The notes: a model not told the origin generated them from the sequence alone. Numbered from the stretch's first letter, positions 8,957 to 18,604 are shown. The stretch: DNA of 64,000 bases from Nocardiopsis ganjiahuensis DSM 45031 (GCF_000341085.1 NZ_ANBA01000011.1:372001-436000); one strand, 5' to 3'. A program made the numbers and translations.

Positions 8957-10030
8957 TTGAATTCCTGTGCCCGCAATCGCACCCGCCGCGCCCTTCAGGG
9001 CGGCCTGGCCTTCGTCGCCTTCGGCGCCCTGAGCCTTTCGGCCGCGCTCCCCGCCCACGCCGACACCGGGGAGGTCGGCTACGCCCGTGCGACCGTCGCG
9101 GGTGAGGCCGACATCCACACGCTTTACCCCCAGGCCGGAGACGTCCACGGCACCTTCCGGTACCTGGACGCCTTCGACGGTGAGATCTTCGCGGACTCCA
9201 GGACCGGCATCCTGGTGGACGTGGTGGAGGACGAACTCCGCGCCCAGGTTCGCTTCGAGGAGCTGCGCATCGAGCTCACCGAGGGTGACGTCGAAGCCAT
9301 GCGCGAGGCGGCCGTGGACGGTGTCTCACAGCCCGGTCTGGAGAACCCCGAGGGCGGCTCCGACGAGCTGGTCCTCCAGACCTCCTTCACCGGCACCCAC
9401 ATCATCACCGAGCAGAACTGGGCCGGTGACCAGGAGTTCCTCCACGAGGAGGGCGAGACGTCCGTCGCGGTGAACGAGGTGGGCGCCGAGTTCTCCTTCG
9501 TCACGGAGACCTCTCCTTGGGAGGGCACCGTGGAGCGTCGGCCGCTGTGGGGCGCCCACCAATCCCTCGACCTGGTCGTGGAGTTCCCTGAGGAAGAGTT
9601 CAGCGTCACCTACCGGATCGGTGAGACCTGGGTCGGCGCCGACGTCCCGCCCGCGACCGACGGCGGTGGCGAGGACGGCAGTGGCGAGGACGGCGGTGGC
9701 GAGGACGACGACGGTGACACCGGCAGCGGAGATGAGGACTCCGGCGAAGGCGACGGGGGTTCCGAGGACACCGACGGCGAGGGCGGCGAAGAGGGCGGGG
9801 GCGGCACCGGCAACGGCTCCGGCGAGGACGAGAACGAGGACGTCGACGCCCCGGCCGACGAGAAGGGCGGCAAGGACGACGAGGACCTGGCCCGGACCGG
9901 GGTACCGGTCGTCGGCCTGATCGCCGCCGGTGCGGCCGTGGCCGTAGGCGGTGGCGCCGCCGCCTACCTGGCCCGTCGCAGGAAGAACGCGTCCGCCGGG
10001 GCGGACACGGCGGAGAACAGCGAAGGCTGA
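8957..10030 (+). CDS. Secreted, sortase-anchored surface protein (LARTG signal)
   Basis: The 357-residue protein starts with a Sec signal peptide (ALSLSAALPAHA, cleavage near residue 36) and has a globular domain of about 190 residues of no recognised family. A low-complexity Gly/Asp/Glu/Ser linker (about residues 232-305) follows. It ends with LARTG, a hydrophobic helix and the basic tail LARRRK. LAxTG is the recognition motif of class E sortases in high-GC actinomycetes, so the protein is predicted to be covalently wall-linked, with the acidic linker spanning the wall. The TTG start is inferred from GAGGG just upstream; no in-frame ATG or GTG precedes the signal peptide. Function unknown. 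Confidence 0.75.
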   Translation: MNSCARNRTRRALQGGLAFVAFGALSLSAALPAHADTGEVGYARATVAGEADIHTLYPQAGDVHGTFRYLDAFDGEIFADSRTGILVDVVEDELRAQVRFEELRIELTEGDVEAMREAAVDGVSQPGLENPEGGSDELVLQTSFTGTHIITEQNWAGDQEFLHEEGETSVAVNEVGAEFSFVTETSPWEGTVERRPLWGAHQSLDLVVEFPEEEFSVTYRIGETWVGADVPPATDGGGEDGSGEDGGGEDDDGDTGSGDEDSGEGDGGSEDTDGEGGEEGGGGTGNGSGEDENEDVDAPADEKGGKDDEDLARTGVPVVGLIAAGAAVAVGGGAAAYLARRRKNASAGADTAENSEG

Positions 10031-10070
10031 TCCTCGGCGAGAACGGCGCCCGGGCTTCTCCGGGCACCGT

Positions 10071-11324
10071 TCAGCCCCGGGGGAAGAGGGCGTCGACGAA
10101 CGGGTTGCGGAACTTCCCGGCCGGGTCGAAGCGCTCCAGCAGGGCGGCGAAGTCACCGGCGCGCGGGTAGGAGGCGACGACCTCCTCCGGGGGCAGTCCG
10201 GAGAGCTTGCCCCAGTGCGGACGCGCGTCCAGCGGGGCGAGGCGCTCCTCCACCGCGGCGAGCACCGGGGCCACCGCCTCCGGGTTCCGGTGCCAGGTGA
10301 AGTGGAAGGCCACCGAGTCCCGACCGTAGGCGGGGCTGAGCCACAGGTCGTCGGCGCGGACCGTGCGGACCTCGGAGATGTGCAGTACCGGGGCGATCAG
10401 GCCCCCGATCCGCCGCAGCGCCGCGAAGGCCTCCGGGGCGGCCGCGCGCGGCAGGTAGAACTCGGACTGGAGCTCCTCCCCCGCGCTCGGCTGGAACTCG
10501 GAACGGAAGTGCGGAAGCCGCTCGAACCAGGGGCCGGCCACCCCCAGCTGCTCGGTGGCGGGGTCGGTCGGCGCCCCCGGGACCGGGTGCTCGGGACCGG
10601 TCGCGGGGCGGCCCCCGCCCCAGGTGCCCTGCGGCCGGCCCTCGCGGTGCTTGAGCCAGACCCGACCGGTGTCGGAGTTCCAGTCGGTGAACAGGCTGAC
10701 GCTGTAGGCGGCCCCGAACACGTCGTCGAAGCGGTCCGCGACCCCGTCCAGCGGGACGTCCAACCGGACCCGCTGGGACACCTGGAAGTCGGGTTCGACC
10801 TCCAGGGTGAGGCGGGTGACGATGCCGAGGGCGCCGAGCGCCACCACCGCACCGGGGAAGGCGTCGTCGCCGCGGCGCAACCACTCCGGTCGGCCGTCCG
10901 GACCGATCAGCTCGATGCCCCGCACCGCGGCGGACAGGCACTGCTGCCCGTCCCCGGAGCCGTGGGTCCCGGTGGCGCAGGACCCGGCCACCGAGATGTG
11001 CGGCAACGAGGCCAGGTTGCCCAGCGCGAAGCCCTGCCGGTGCAGTTCGGCGGCGAGCTCGGCGTACCGGGTCCCCGCGGAGACGGTCACGGTGGAGGCC
11101 GCCGGATCGACCTCGATCTCCCTCGGAAGGGCGTCCAGCCGGACCAGGTCGTGCCCGGAGTCCGCGACCCCGTTGAAGGAGTGGCCGCTGCCGAGTGCGC
11201 GGATGCGCGGGCTGTCCTGCACCAGCGCGGAGAGTTCGTCGAGGCCGTCGGGGTGGTGGATCCGGGGACTGGAGTAGGTGAGGTTCCCGGCCCAGTTGCG
11301 GACCGGCGCGGGCGAGGCGGCCAT
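10071..11324 (-). CDS. FAD-dependent alditol/aldonolactone oxidase (AldO-like)
   Basis: The 417-residue protein matches the length of Streptomyces alditol oxidase (418). It has the p-cresol methylhydroxylase-type FAD fold: RALGSGHSFNGVAD near residue 45 contains the histidine that in AldO holds FAD covalently, and LASLPHISVAGSCATGTHGSG forms the pyrophosphate loop. The C-terminal half has the substrate-domain pattern of the D-arabinono-lactone oxidase group. The predicted reaction is oxidation of a polyol or sugar acid lactone by O2, giving H2O2. The ATG at 11324 follows GGAGA. It is single-gene and convergent with the wall-protein gene. Confidence 0.8.
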   Translation of the reverse strand: MAASPAPVRNWAGNLTYSSPRIHHPDGLDELSALVQDSPRIRALGSGHSFNGVADSGHDLVRLDALPREIEVDPAASTVTVSAGTRYAELAAELHRQGFALGNLASLPHISVAGSCATGTHGSGDGQQCLSAAVRGIELIGPDGRPEWLRRGDDAFPGAVVALGALGIVTRLTLEVEPDFQVSQRVRLDVPLDGVADRFDDVFGAAYSVSLFTDWNSDTGRVWLKHREGRPQGTWGGGRPATGPEHPVPGAPTDPATEQLGVAGPWFERLPHFRSEFQPSAGEELQSEFYLPRAAAPEAFAALRRIGGLIAPVLHISEVRTVRADDLWLSPAYGRDSVAFHFTWHRNPEAVAPVLAAVEERLAPLDARPHWGKLSGLPPEEVVASYPRAGDFAALLERFDPAGKFRNPFVDALFPRG

Positions 11325-11504
11325 GCGGTGTCTCCAGGGGGGAAGCAGAGGGGTGTCCCACCCTACGGGGGAGCTGTTCTCCCCGATCGGCCCCCCACCG
11401 CTTTCACGCAGGCGGAGCGAGCGGGACCCGGACGTCCTCTGCGGCCGGGCCCGCAAGCCGTCGGCCATCGGTGCTCGGACACCCGGCTGCCCCGGCGCCC
11501 CGTC

Positions 11505-11517
11505 CTATGCTGGGGCC
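11505..11517 (+). promoter_or_regulatory. Probable leaderless promoter of the DUF4429 gene
   Basis: TATGCT at 11505-11510 is a good -10 box and lies seven bases before the ATG at 11518. No ribosome-binding site is seen. Confidence 0.45.
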
Positions 11518-12294
11518 ATGGCAGAGGTGAGTGGTCGTGAGGGTTCGTGGTCCTTCGACGGAGCCGCGGTGTGGTTGGCCCCGGGAAAGCGGGCGCACGC
11601 GCTGTGCCGGGCCCTGGGAGTGGTCTCCCTGCCCCTGGACGCACTGGTCGGTGCCGTCTTCGAGCCCTCGGGCCGCGGGGGCGTGCTGCGCGTGTACCCG
11701 CGTCCGGGAGCCGACCCCTTCACGGAGGTCACCCAGGGGACGCTGAACACGAGGGTCGACCCCTACGCACTGCGGATCGGCAGGTCCGGGGTGCTCGTCG
11801 CCGAGTACTTCGCCGAGACGGTGGCGGCGGAGCTGGCCGCGGCCGGGCCCGGGAACGACGCCCCCGCGGACCGGTACCTGGTGGAGCCCCCGAAGGTGCC
11901 GGTCCACTCCACGGTGGGCGACGCGTCCGTCACCTTCGACGGCTCCGGCGTCTACGTCCGCCCCAACTGGAAGTCGGAGAACGCCAAGCGGGAGGACGGT
12001 TCCGGGCGGCTCTCCCTGGAGGAGATCGCCGAGGTCCGGTGGACCCCGGCCACGGGCAACCGCGACGGAAGCCTGCGCTTCGTCCCCGTCTCCGGCGAGC
12101 GGCACTCCGATCCCCGGTACGACCCCTACTCCGTGCACTGGAGCCTGTGGGGGAAGGACTACTGGGGCGGGACCACGTCCGTCGTCGCCGCCGCGGTGGC
12201 GGCCCGCCTGCCCCACCCCTCCGCGCGCGGGCTTCCCGAGAAGGGCACCCCGCGGGCGCTCCCCTGGTGGAAGGGGTCCACGGAGCGGGGGTGA
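11518..12294 (+). CDS. DUF4429 domain protein
   Basis: The 258-residue cytoplasmic protein has two repeats of the DUF4429 pattern: a first half starting GSWSFDGAAVWLAPGK, and a second starting DASVTFDGSGVYVRPN followed by SLEEIAEVRWTPAT. The repeats resemble PH-like (SHOCT/YokE-type) domains. Such proteins are widespread and uncharacterised in actinomycetes. It lies just outside the biosynthetic cluster and nothing ties it to it. Confidence 0.65.
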   Translation: MAEVSGREGSWSFDGAAVWLAPGKRAHALCRALGVVSLPLDALVGAVFEPSGRGGVLRVYPRPGADPFTEVTQGTLNTRVDPYALRIGRSGVLVAEYFAETVAAELAAAGPGNDAPADRYLVEPPKVPVHSTVGDASVTFDGSGVYVRPNWKSENAKREDGSGRLSLEEIAEVRWTPATGNRDGSLRFVPVSGERHSDPRYDPYSVHWSLWGKDYWGGTTSVVAAAVAARLPHPSARGLPEKGTPRALPWWKGSTERG

Positions 12295-12352
12295 CCTCCG
12301 CGCCCGGGGCGGACGGGGGCCGCGCGGATTCCGTGCTCGCCCCCCTCCGCGC

Positions 12353-13210
12353 TCACTCGGAGCGGTTGAAGCGGGTCACGACGAGCCAGATCAGCAGGGC
12401 GCAGGCCGCCGCCACCAGTCCGACCTCGGCGACCCACGGGATCCGCCACCCGAACCAGACGACACCGGGGTTGTACAGCGCCTCCGTGGCGGCGGACGTG
12501 TCGAGGTGGGCGAAGACCGCCTGCCGCATGGGGTCGACCACGTACGTGACGGGGTTGACCAGGGTGATCGCCGCGAGCCAGGGGGGCAGGTTGCCGATGG
12601 GGAACAGGGCGCCCGACAGGAGCACCAGGGGCGAGATCACCAGCTGGGCCATACCCATGAACCCCTCGCTTCCCTTGACCACCAGGGCGATGAGGATTCC
12701 CAGAGCGGACGCCGTCAGCGCGACCAGGAAGGTCAGGGCCAGCAGGACGAGCAGCAGCATCGGCGCGTAGGGCACCCCCGCCAGCCCGGACACGGCCAGG
12801 ACCAGGCACGCCTGGATCGTCGCCAGGGTCGCTCCCGAGAGGACCTTGCCCAGGGCCAGGGCGGAGCGCCGGGCCGGTGCGACGAGCATCCCGCGGAGGA
12901 AGCCGGCCTCCCGGTCGGTGACCACGGTGGCGGCGGAGGACACCGCGGTCCCGATGACCGCCATGACCACCACGCCGGGGAACATGACCGCGGTCAGCGG
13001 CAGGCCGTCGTCACCTCGCGGGACGAGCGAGCCGAACCCCACCCCGATGACGAACAGCCACATCAGGGACTGCAGGAGCATGGAGACGGAGCGCCCCACG
13101 TCGTGGAGGAAGCGGAAGAGGTCGCGCTGGAGGACGACCCGCACGGTGCGCAGGTCGTGGCGGAGGCCGAGGGGGGCGGCGGGTCCGGGCAGGGGGCGGG
13201 CGGCGGTCAT
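12353..13210 (-). CDS. ABC-2 type permease, DrrB-like exporter subunit
   Basis: The 285-residue protein has six predicted membrane helices after a short cytoplasmic N-terminus (LRHDLRTVRVVLQRDL). It carries the ABC-2 signature region ending in ISPLVLLSGALFPIGNLPPWL and the tail NPVTYVVDPMRQAVF. It diverges from an ATPase gene at 13444. Together they make a DrrAB-like pair, the usual self-resistance exporter of antibiotic clusters. This pair marks the probable left edge of the cluster, and its substrate is presumably the mature product or an intermediate. Confidence 0.8.
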   Translation of the reverse strand: MTAARPLPGPAAPLGLRHDLRTVRVVLQRDLFRFLHDVGRSVSMLLQSLMWLFVIGVGFGSLVPRGDDGLPLTAVMFPGVVVMAVIGTAVSSAATVVTDREAGFLRGMLVAPARRSALALGKVLSGATLATIQACLVLAVSGLAGVPYAPMLLLVLLALTFLVALTASALGILIALVVKGSEGFMGMAQLVISPLVLLSGALFPIGNLPPWLAAITLVNPVTYVVDPMRQAVFAHLDTSAATEALYNPGVVWFGWRIPWVAEVGLVAAACALLIWLVVTRFNRSE

Positions 13211-13443
13211 CGGGTGTCCTTCGCTGGTCCCGGGCCCGGCGAAGGCGGGCCCTCTGGATGGTCGAACGCGGGCTCCGGGGACGCGCGCCCGGCGGTGGGG
13301 CCGCTCTTGCGCCCGCCGGTGCCGTCTCGTAGATTCCGATCGCCCGGCCGCCGACGCGGCACCGGCGCGACCCTACCCCGCTCCGTCGTGGAACGGGAGG
13401 GCACAACGCCGCGCTCGGTGAGCGCCGCACGGAGGGAGGACCG

Positions 13444-14430
13444 GTGGAGGACACAGGGGCCCCCGGGCCGAGGCCGATGCTCCGCGCGCGCGGTCTGGCC
13501 AAGAGCTTCGGTGAGGTGGAGGCGGTCAGAGGGGTGGACCTGGAGATCGCTCCGGGGGAGCTGTTCGGGCTCCTCGGCCCCAACGGCGCGGGCAAGTCCA
13601 CGCTGATCGGGATGCTCTCCACGCTCATCACCCCGACCTCGGGGTCGGGGAGCATCGCCGGGTTCGACATCGTGCGGGAACGCGTCGACGTGCGCCGCAG
13701 CATCGGCTTGGTGTTCCAGGAGCAGACGCTCGACCGGTACCTGACCGGTTGGTACAACCTCAGGTTCCACGCCGAGGTCTACGGGGTCCCCGCCGACGAG
13801 GTCGACGACCGCGTGGAGGAGGCGCTCAGGGACGTGGGCCTGTGGGAGGAGCGCGACAGGCTGGCCGGGACCTACTCCGGCGGCATGCGCCGGCGGTTGG
13901 AGATCGCCCGGGGGATCCTGCACCGCCCGGCCCTGCTCTTCCTCGACGAGCCGACCGCCGGACTCGACCCCCGGTCCCGCGAGGCCGTCTGGGACCGGAT
14001 CAGGGAGCTCAACGAGCTCGGCGGCACCACGGTCCTGATGACCACGCACTACCTGGAGGAGGCCGAGAACTGCGACCGCATCGCCATCATCGACGGGGGC
14101 CGGGTCGTGACGTCGGGCAGCCCCGCCGAACTCAAGGCGTGCATCGGACAGGACCGGGTGGAGGTCGTGGCCCGAGCCCCCGAGGCACTGCGGAACGAGC
14201 TGCGCGACAAGCTGGGCGTGCACCCCGTGGTCGAGGGGGACACGGTCTGGTTCACGGTCGAACAGGGACGCCTGTTCGTCCCCCGCCTGTTCTCCGAGAC
14301 GACCGCCGAGATCACATCCGTGCAGGTCAGAGCCCCGTCTTTGGACGACGTCTTCCTGGAGTACACCGGCAGGGGGATCAACGCGGGGGCGGTGGAGGCC
14401 GCACCGGCCGCCGGAGGCCCCGCGCGCTGA
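13444..14430 (+). CDS. ABC transporter ATPase, DrrA-like
   Basis: This 328-residue protein shows Walker A GPNGAGKST, signature YSGGMRRRLE, Walker B LLFLDEPTAGLD and switch histidine TTHYLEEAE. After the nucleotide-binding domain it has the extra C-terminal domain typical of DrrA (daunorubicin exporter) ATPases. The GTG at 13444 follows GGAGGGAGGA. It pairs with the divergent permease at 12353-13210. Its end is six bases from the end of the convergent N-methyltransferase gene. Confidence 0.85.
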   Translation: MEDTGAPGPRPMLRARGLAKSFGEVEAVRGVDLEIAPGELFGLLGPNGAGKSTLIGMLSTLITPTSGSGSIAGFDIVRERVDVRRSIGLVFQEQTLDRYLTGWYNLRFHAEVYGVPADEVDDRVEEALRDVGLWEERDRLAGTYSGGMRRRLEIARGILHRPALLFLDEPTAGLDPRSREAVWDRIRELNELGGTTVLMTTHYLEEAENCDRIAIIDGGRVVTSGSPAELKACIGQDRVEVVARAPEALRNELRDKLGVHPVVEGDTVWFTVEQGRLFVPRLFSETTAEITSVQVRAPSLDDVFLEYTGRGINAGAVEAAPAAGGPAR

Positions 14431-14436
14431 ACCGCC

Positions 14437-15162
14437 TCACCCGTGCGCGCGCCGTCCGATCCACAGGCCGTGGGCGAAGGGGTCCGTCCGCACGTGTTCG
14501 GCCTCGCACCCGGCCTCGGCGAAGGCCGTCGCGAACTGCTCCGGCGTGAACAGGGACATGCGCATCGACTCCGTCGCGTGGCGCAGCCCCTCCTCCGGGT
14601 CGGCCACGGCGTAGTGCACGGCGAGTTCCATCCTGTCCCCGCGCCCGGGGAGGAGGCGGGAGTGGGACAGCCGGACGACGGTCCGGTCCCCCTGGTCCAC
14701 CACGTCCCGGGAGACGTATCCGGGCAGGAACTCGTCCGGACCGACCCAGGGCTCGACGAGGAGCACCCCGCCGGGGTTCAGGTGGTCCAGCAGCAGCCGG
14801 ACGACGTCGGCCAGCTCGGCCTCGGAGTCCAGGTGGGGGATGGCGAACAGGCAGCAGACGACGTCGAAGCGCTCCGCCAGCCGGATCCGCCTCAGGTCGC
14901 TGCGCCACGCGCGCAGGCCGGGGACGCGCGCGCGGGCGAGCGCCAGCATCTCCTCCGAGCCGTCCAGTCCCGCGACCTCGTCGAAGTGCTCGGCGAGGGC
15001 GCGCAGGTGCAGGCCCGTGCCACAGGCGACGTCGAGCAGAGAGGTCGCACCGGGGGCGCGTTCGTCGACCAGCTCACGGATCCGGGCGGCCTCCCCCGCG
15101 TAGTCCTTGCCCCGGTGGATCATCACCGCGTCGTAGATCGCGGCGTAGTCGGTGTCGTACAT
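14437..15162 (-). CDS. NDP-amino-sugar N-methyltransferase (DesVI/TylM1-like)
   Basis: The 241-residue protein starts MYDTDYAAIYD...GKDYAGEAARI and has the SAM-binding motif LLDVACGTGLHL. This order and wording closely follow DesVI and TylM1, which add methyl groups to the 3-amino group of dTDP-amino-deoxysugars (mono- then dimethylation). Other family marks are VLLVEPWVGPDEFLPGYVS and HATESMRMSLFTPEQF. Its amino-sugar substrate is probably made by the aminotransferase at 41384. If so, the final sugar carries a methylated tertiary amine. Confidence 0.8.
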   Translation of the reverse strand: MYDTDYAAIYDAVMIHRGKDYAGEAARIRELVDERAPGATSLLDVACGTGLHLRALAEHFDEVAGLDGSEEMLALARARVPGLRAWRSDLRRIRLAERFDVVCCLFAIPHLDSEAELADVVRLLLDHLNPGGVLLVEPWVGPDEFLPGYVSRDVVDQGDRTVVRLSHSRLLPGRGDRMELAVHYAVADPEEGLRHATESMRMSLFTPEQFATAFAEAGCEAEHVRTDPFAHGLWIGRRAHG

Positions 15163-15254
15163 GTGGGTGCTTCTCCGCCCGAGTCCATCGTCCGTCGGTC
15201 CCGTGCCGCGAACCGCCGCGGCCGCGTGCCCCGCGGGGCACGCGCGATCATCCG

Positions 15255-17828
15255 TCAGCCCCTCGCTGCCCCGTTCCCCTCGCCGCGACCACCGGTCCCC
15301 GGGGGCTCGGCGAAGAAGGGGAGGAACGGGCCGCCTCCGCCCGCGGCGGTGCTCAACGCGAGGAGGACGCCCGCTCCCCCGGTGGCCAGGTCCATGGAGA
15401 GCCGGGGCATCCGGCCGCTGGGGAAGGCCGTGTGTCCCCGGAAGGGCAGGGCGTACCACTCCAGTTCGAGGGTGCGCGAGCGCAGGTCCTGCTCCGCGCC
15501 GCCCAGTCTGGCCAGGGCCGCGAGCTGACCGGCCTTGCCGTGGAAGAGGTCGGCCTGGGCGAACATCGACGTGTGGCAGGAGCGTTCCAGCGCGGGCAGG
15601 TCCTCCGCGCAGCGGCCGTCCTCCCGGTACTCCAGGAGGTCCTTGGCCACGAGGGCGCACCCGAGTCCCCCGGCCTCGATGTTGGGCAGCGCGCGCACCC
15701 CGCGGTCGGGGAGCAGGCGTGTGCCGTCGGGCATGACGGTGCTCTGGTCGAGGTCGAGGTGGAGCGCTCGGACGGCCGTGTCGAGGCAGGAGGTGTCCCC
15801 GGTCGAGCGGTACAGGTGGAGGAAGCACAGGGCCACCCCGCTCCAGCCGCGCATGAGCCCCGTCCGCCCGGCTCGCCGGTGCTCCTCGGAACTCTGCCGC
15901 CGGGCTGCGTCGACCGCCCCGGACAACCGGTCCGCCAGGGCGAGGGCGCGCTCCATGTGGTCGGTCCCGTAGCCGCGCCCGGCGAAGTGGGCCAGGTTCG
16001 CGCAGGTCCCCGCCAGCCCGGAGAAGAGGGAGATGCCCTCGTGGTCGGCGCCGGTGTCCCGCTCCACCAGGGCGGCGGCCTCCTCGCGGTGCCCCAGGTG
16101 GTCGAGGACGTACGCGAGGCCGGCGACGCCGTCGTAGAAGCCGGGGTGGGGGGAGCGCAGGCGCCGGGAGGCGGCGACGAGCCACGCCTCGAGTTCGGGC
16201 GAGCGCTCCAGTCCGGCACGGTCCAGTGCCCAGAGGACGCCCGCCGCGCCGTGGGCCATCCCGTACCCGCCGGTGAGGAACTGCTGGAGGTCCCCGGGGA
16301 AGAGCCGGTCGGTCCGCGTGGGCTCCGCGGAGGCCAGGATACCGGCCGCGATCGGCTCGCGGCCGACCCGGGAGGGGCGCGGTGCGCCGGTGCGCGCCGC
16401 GGGGTCCGCGACGAGTTCGCGCGCGATGCCGTCCGCGAACGCGCGGGGGACGGGGAAGGAGTCCTGGAGCAGCTCCACCAGTTCGGCGGCCTTGTCCGGG
16501 TCGAGCGCGATGATCCTGGAGAAGGGGATGAAGACGGCCAGCCGGGTCGCCGCCAGGGCGTAGAGGTCGAGGTCCGTGCCGCTCCTGGCGCGCGTGGCGA
16601 ATCCGGCCGCTCCGAGCGGCGGCCGGTGGTCGGTGTCGGACGCGTCGAAGGACAGCTCGTAGTCGACGAGGGAGACGGTGTCGTCCGGGCCGACCAGGAC
16701 GTTGTTGGAGTGCAGGTCGGCGAAGACCAGGCCGCGCGCGTGGACGGCGGCCAGGATCTCCTCCAGCCGCTCCAGGACGCGCAGTGCCCTGGACGTGAAG
16801 GCGGCGATCGCCTCCTCGCCCGCGTGCGCGTCGGCGATCCCGGGGTGGTGGAGGGTGCACCAGGAGCCCAGTGTGCGGCCCTCCCTGTACTCCTGGACCA
16901 GGAAGCGGTGACCGCCCAGGGTGAAGCTCCCCAGCAGCTGGGGGACGCCGGGGACGCCGACGAGGCGGCGCAGGTTCGCCTCCTCGCGCACCTGCCGCTC
17001 CACGGCGTCCCGGAGGTCCCCGTCGAGGCCCGCGTGGGGACGCGCCTCCTTGAGCACGACCTGGGTGCCGTCCTCCTCCCTGCGCGCCAGGTAGATGCCT
17101 CCGGCGTTGGAGAAGTGCAGGGCCCGGTCGATGACGTAGGGCTGGCGCTCGCCCCCCGAGGCGGCGTCCGCGTGGGGTTTCAGGAAGGAGGGGAGGGTGA
17201 CCCAGGACGGCGGGGAGAACGCCGGGAGGCGTCGGTCCGGGACCAGGGTGCCGTCCGGGTGGCGCAGGGCCGGGACCGGGGCCCCGTGTTCCCCGGGGCA
17301 CCACATCTCACGGAAGGCGCCGTACCTCACGTAGAGGGGGCCCTCCTCCCACCGCAGGTCGCTGAGGACGCGGGGGCCGGGCCCGCCGCCGATCCGCGCG
17401 GACAGTCCGCGCAGGGTCCGCTCCAGCTCGTCCTCGTCACGGGTGTAGATCGTCAGGAGCTTTCCGCTGGAGGCGCGGGGGGCGTACTTGGTGTTGGCGG
17501 CGACGAGGAGGTTCCGGTTGAGCAGGTGCTTGAACGTGAGCCCGTGCTCGGTGCAGTGGTCCCAGACCGCGCGACACGTCGCGTCGGCGGTCTCCACGGT
17601 CGCCGATACGTGGATCTTCCATCCCTGCTCGGGGAGGGAGGCGGCGTCGGGGGAGACCACGTGCCAGTGACCGCTCCTCGTGCGGCTCCAGCCCTCGGGG
17701 AGCGCCGACCCCGTGACCGTGAAGTCGACCGGTGCCCCGACGGACAGGGGGGAATCGCTCGTGATGCGGCTCGGATCCTCGAAGAACACCGGATCGGCGA
17801 GTGTGTACATCTCGACCAGGTCGAGCAT
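15255..17828 (-). CDS. Class III lanthipeptide synthetase LanKC
   Basis: The 857-residue enzyme has the three LanKC domains in order. The N-terminal phosphoSer/Thr lyase spans about residues 1-225. The Ser/Thr kinase spans about 230-500, with Lys260 in VVLKEARP, catalytic Asp371 in FADLHSNNVL and metal-binding Asp389 in VDYE. The LanC-like cyclase spans about 510-857. The zinc ligands of class I/II/IV cyclases are missing: positions expected to read CYG and CHG read GWSG and LFHG. This makes it class III rather than class IV. It should phosphorylate, dehydrate and cyclise the precursors at 18675 and 47704 to lanthionine or labionin. The ATG at 17828 follows GGAG. The adjacent GNAT gene at 18466 reads in the same direction. 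Confidence 0.9.
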   Translation of the reverse strand: MLDLVEMYTLADPVFFEDPSRITSDSPLSVGAPVDFTVTGSALPEGWSRTRSGHWHVVSPDAASLPEQGWKIHVSATVETADATCRAVWDHCTEHGLTFKHLLNRNLLVAANTKYAPRASSGKLLTIYTRDEDELERTLRGLSARIGGGPGPRVLSDLRWEEGPLYVRYGAFREMWCPGEHGAPVPALRHPDGTLVPDRRLPAFSPPSWVTLPSFLKPHADAASGGERQPYVIDRALHFSNAGGIYLARREEDGTQVVLKEARPHAGLDGDLRDAVERQVREEANLRRLVGVPGVPQLLGSFTLGGHRFLVQEYREGRTLGSWCTLHHPGIADAHAGEEAIAAFTSRALRVLERLEEILAAVHARGLVFADLHSNNVLVGPDDTVSLVDYELSFDASDTDHRPPLGAAGFATRARSGTDLDLYALAATRLAVFIPFSRIIALDPDKAAELVELLQDSFPVPRAFADGIARELVADPAARTGAPRPSRVGREPIAAGILASAEPTRTDRLFPGDLQQFLTGGYGMAHGAAGVLWALDRAGLERSPELEAWLVAASRRLRSPHPGFYDGVAGLAYVLDHLGHREEAAALVERDTGADHEGISLFSGLAGTCANLAHFAGRGYGTDHMERALALADRLSGAVDAARRQSSEEHRRAGRTGLMRGWSGVALCFLHLYRSTGDTSCLDTAVRALHLDLDQSTVMPDGTRLLPDRGVRALPNIEAGGLGCALVAKDLLEYREDGRCAEDLPALERSCHTSMFAQADLFHGKAGQLAALARLGGAEQDLRSRTLELEWYALPFRGHTAFPSGRMPRLSMDLATGGAGVLLALSTAAGGGGPFLPFFAEPPGTGGRGEGNGAARG

Positions 17829-17884
17829 GGGGGACTCCTTCGGCGGTGGCGGAGGGTGGTCTGCTCAGCGCGGGCACTGGTGTC

Positions 17885-18466
17885 TCAGCCGGTGCGGGAG
17901 GCCTCCCGCCGCTCCGGGCGCGGCCCGGCCGCGATGCGGTCGAGGATGGGCGCTCCCGTAACCTCCCACGTCCGGCGGGACACCGAGTAGAAGTGCAGGT
18001 CCCACAGGCGGCCCTGGAAGTAGACGTGCTGCGGGAGGGTGGCCTCCCTCATCGTGTCGGTGAGGGAGGAGCCGAACTGCCCGAGGCTCGCGTCCGTGGT
18101 CAGGAAATACACCTTTCTCAGGTCCTCCCGGTCCGCGAAGGCGTAGTTGACGAGCATCATCATGGATTCCGCCCCCACGCCGACAGGAAGCCGCCCCACC
18201 CGCATGAAAATGCCCAGCTTCGCGTGCCCGGCGGGGTCGTGCTCGCGGATCGAACCGAAGCCGAGGATCTCTCCGGTGCGCAGGTACTCGATCTCGAATA
18301 TCTCGACGAGCGGTTTCGCCACGTTGTGGTACGAATCGATGAACTCCTCGCGAGACGAGAGGCTTTCCAGCCCCAATTCGACGAGCAGGTCGTAGAGTTC
18401 CGCGACGTTCTCCGACGCGAGCGGCCTGAAACGGATGCGCGGGGTCCGCGTGTGGAGTGTGAGCAT
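17885..18466 (-). CDS. GNAT-family acyltransferase 1, next to precursor 1
   Basis: This 193-residue protein has a GNAT-like layout: an N-terminal IRFRPLASENVAELYDLL, a central strand EILGFGSIREHD, and AKLGIFMRVGRLPVGVGAESMMMLVNYAF replacing the usual acyl-CoA loop. It is clearly related to the proteins at 18855 and 45576; the pattern VNYxF-N-RKVYF is shared with the first. It diverges from precursor gene 1 and precedes lanKC on the same strand. In goadvionin biosynthesis a GNAT protein (GdvG) joins an acyl-ACP to a class III-type peptide, so N-acylation of the lanthipeptide is a reasonable guess. The start ATG appears leaderless (TAGGGT about nine bases upstream). Confidence 0.6.
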   Translation of the reverse strand: MLTLHTRTPRIRFRPLASENVAELYDLLVELGLESLSSREEFIDSYHNVAKPLVEIFEIEYLRTGEILGFGSIREHDPAGHAKLGIFMRVGRLPVGVGAESMMMLVNYAFADREDLRKVYFLTTDASLGQFGSSLTDTMREATLPQHVYFQGRLWDLHFYSVSRRTWEVTGAPILDRIAAGPRPERREASRTG

Positions 18467-18552
18467 GGCGCCACACCCTAGACCCAGGCGGTCTCCGGGC
18501 CGCCGGAAGCCGGTTCCCTCCAAGTGGTGTGAGCGTCGGCCCGGGGCCGTTT

Positions 18553-18570
18553 CGTCCCGCCGGCGGGACG
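18553..18570. promoter_or_regulatory. Palindrome site 1 (candidate LmbU-type operator)
   Basis: CGTCCCGCCGGCGGGACG is a perfect 18-bp palindrome in the divergent gap between GNAT 1 and precursor 1, about 35 bp upstream of the precursor -35 box. The inner 16 bases recur at 24186 and 46251. The centre CGCCGGCG is, as I recall, the site reported for LmbU of the lincomycin cluster. Confidence 0.5.
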
Positions 18571-18604
18571 GGGAACGCTCGGCGGCGGAGACTGCGCGAA
18601 CTCC

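Noticed and set aside
15255..17828. Class IV (LanL) synthetase
   Set aside because: The Cys/Cys/His zinc ligands of the LanL cyclase domain are absent (GWSG and LFHG instead), so class III is favoured.
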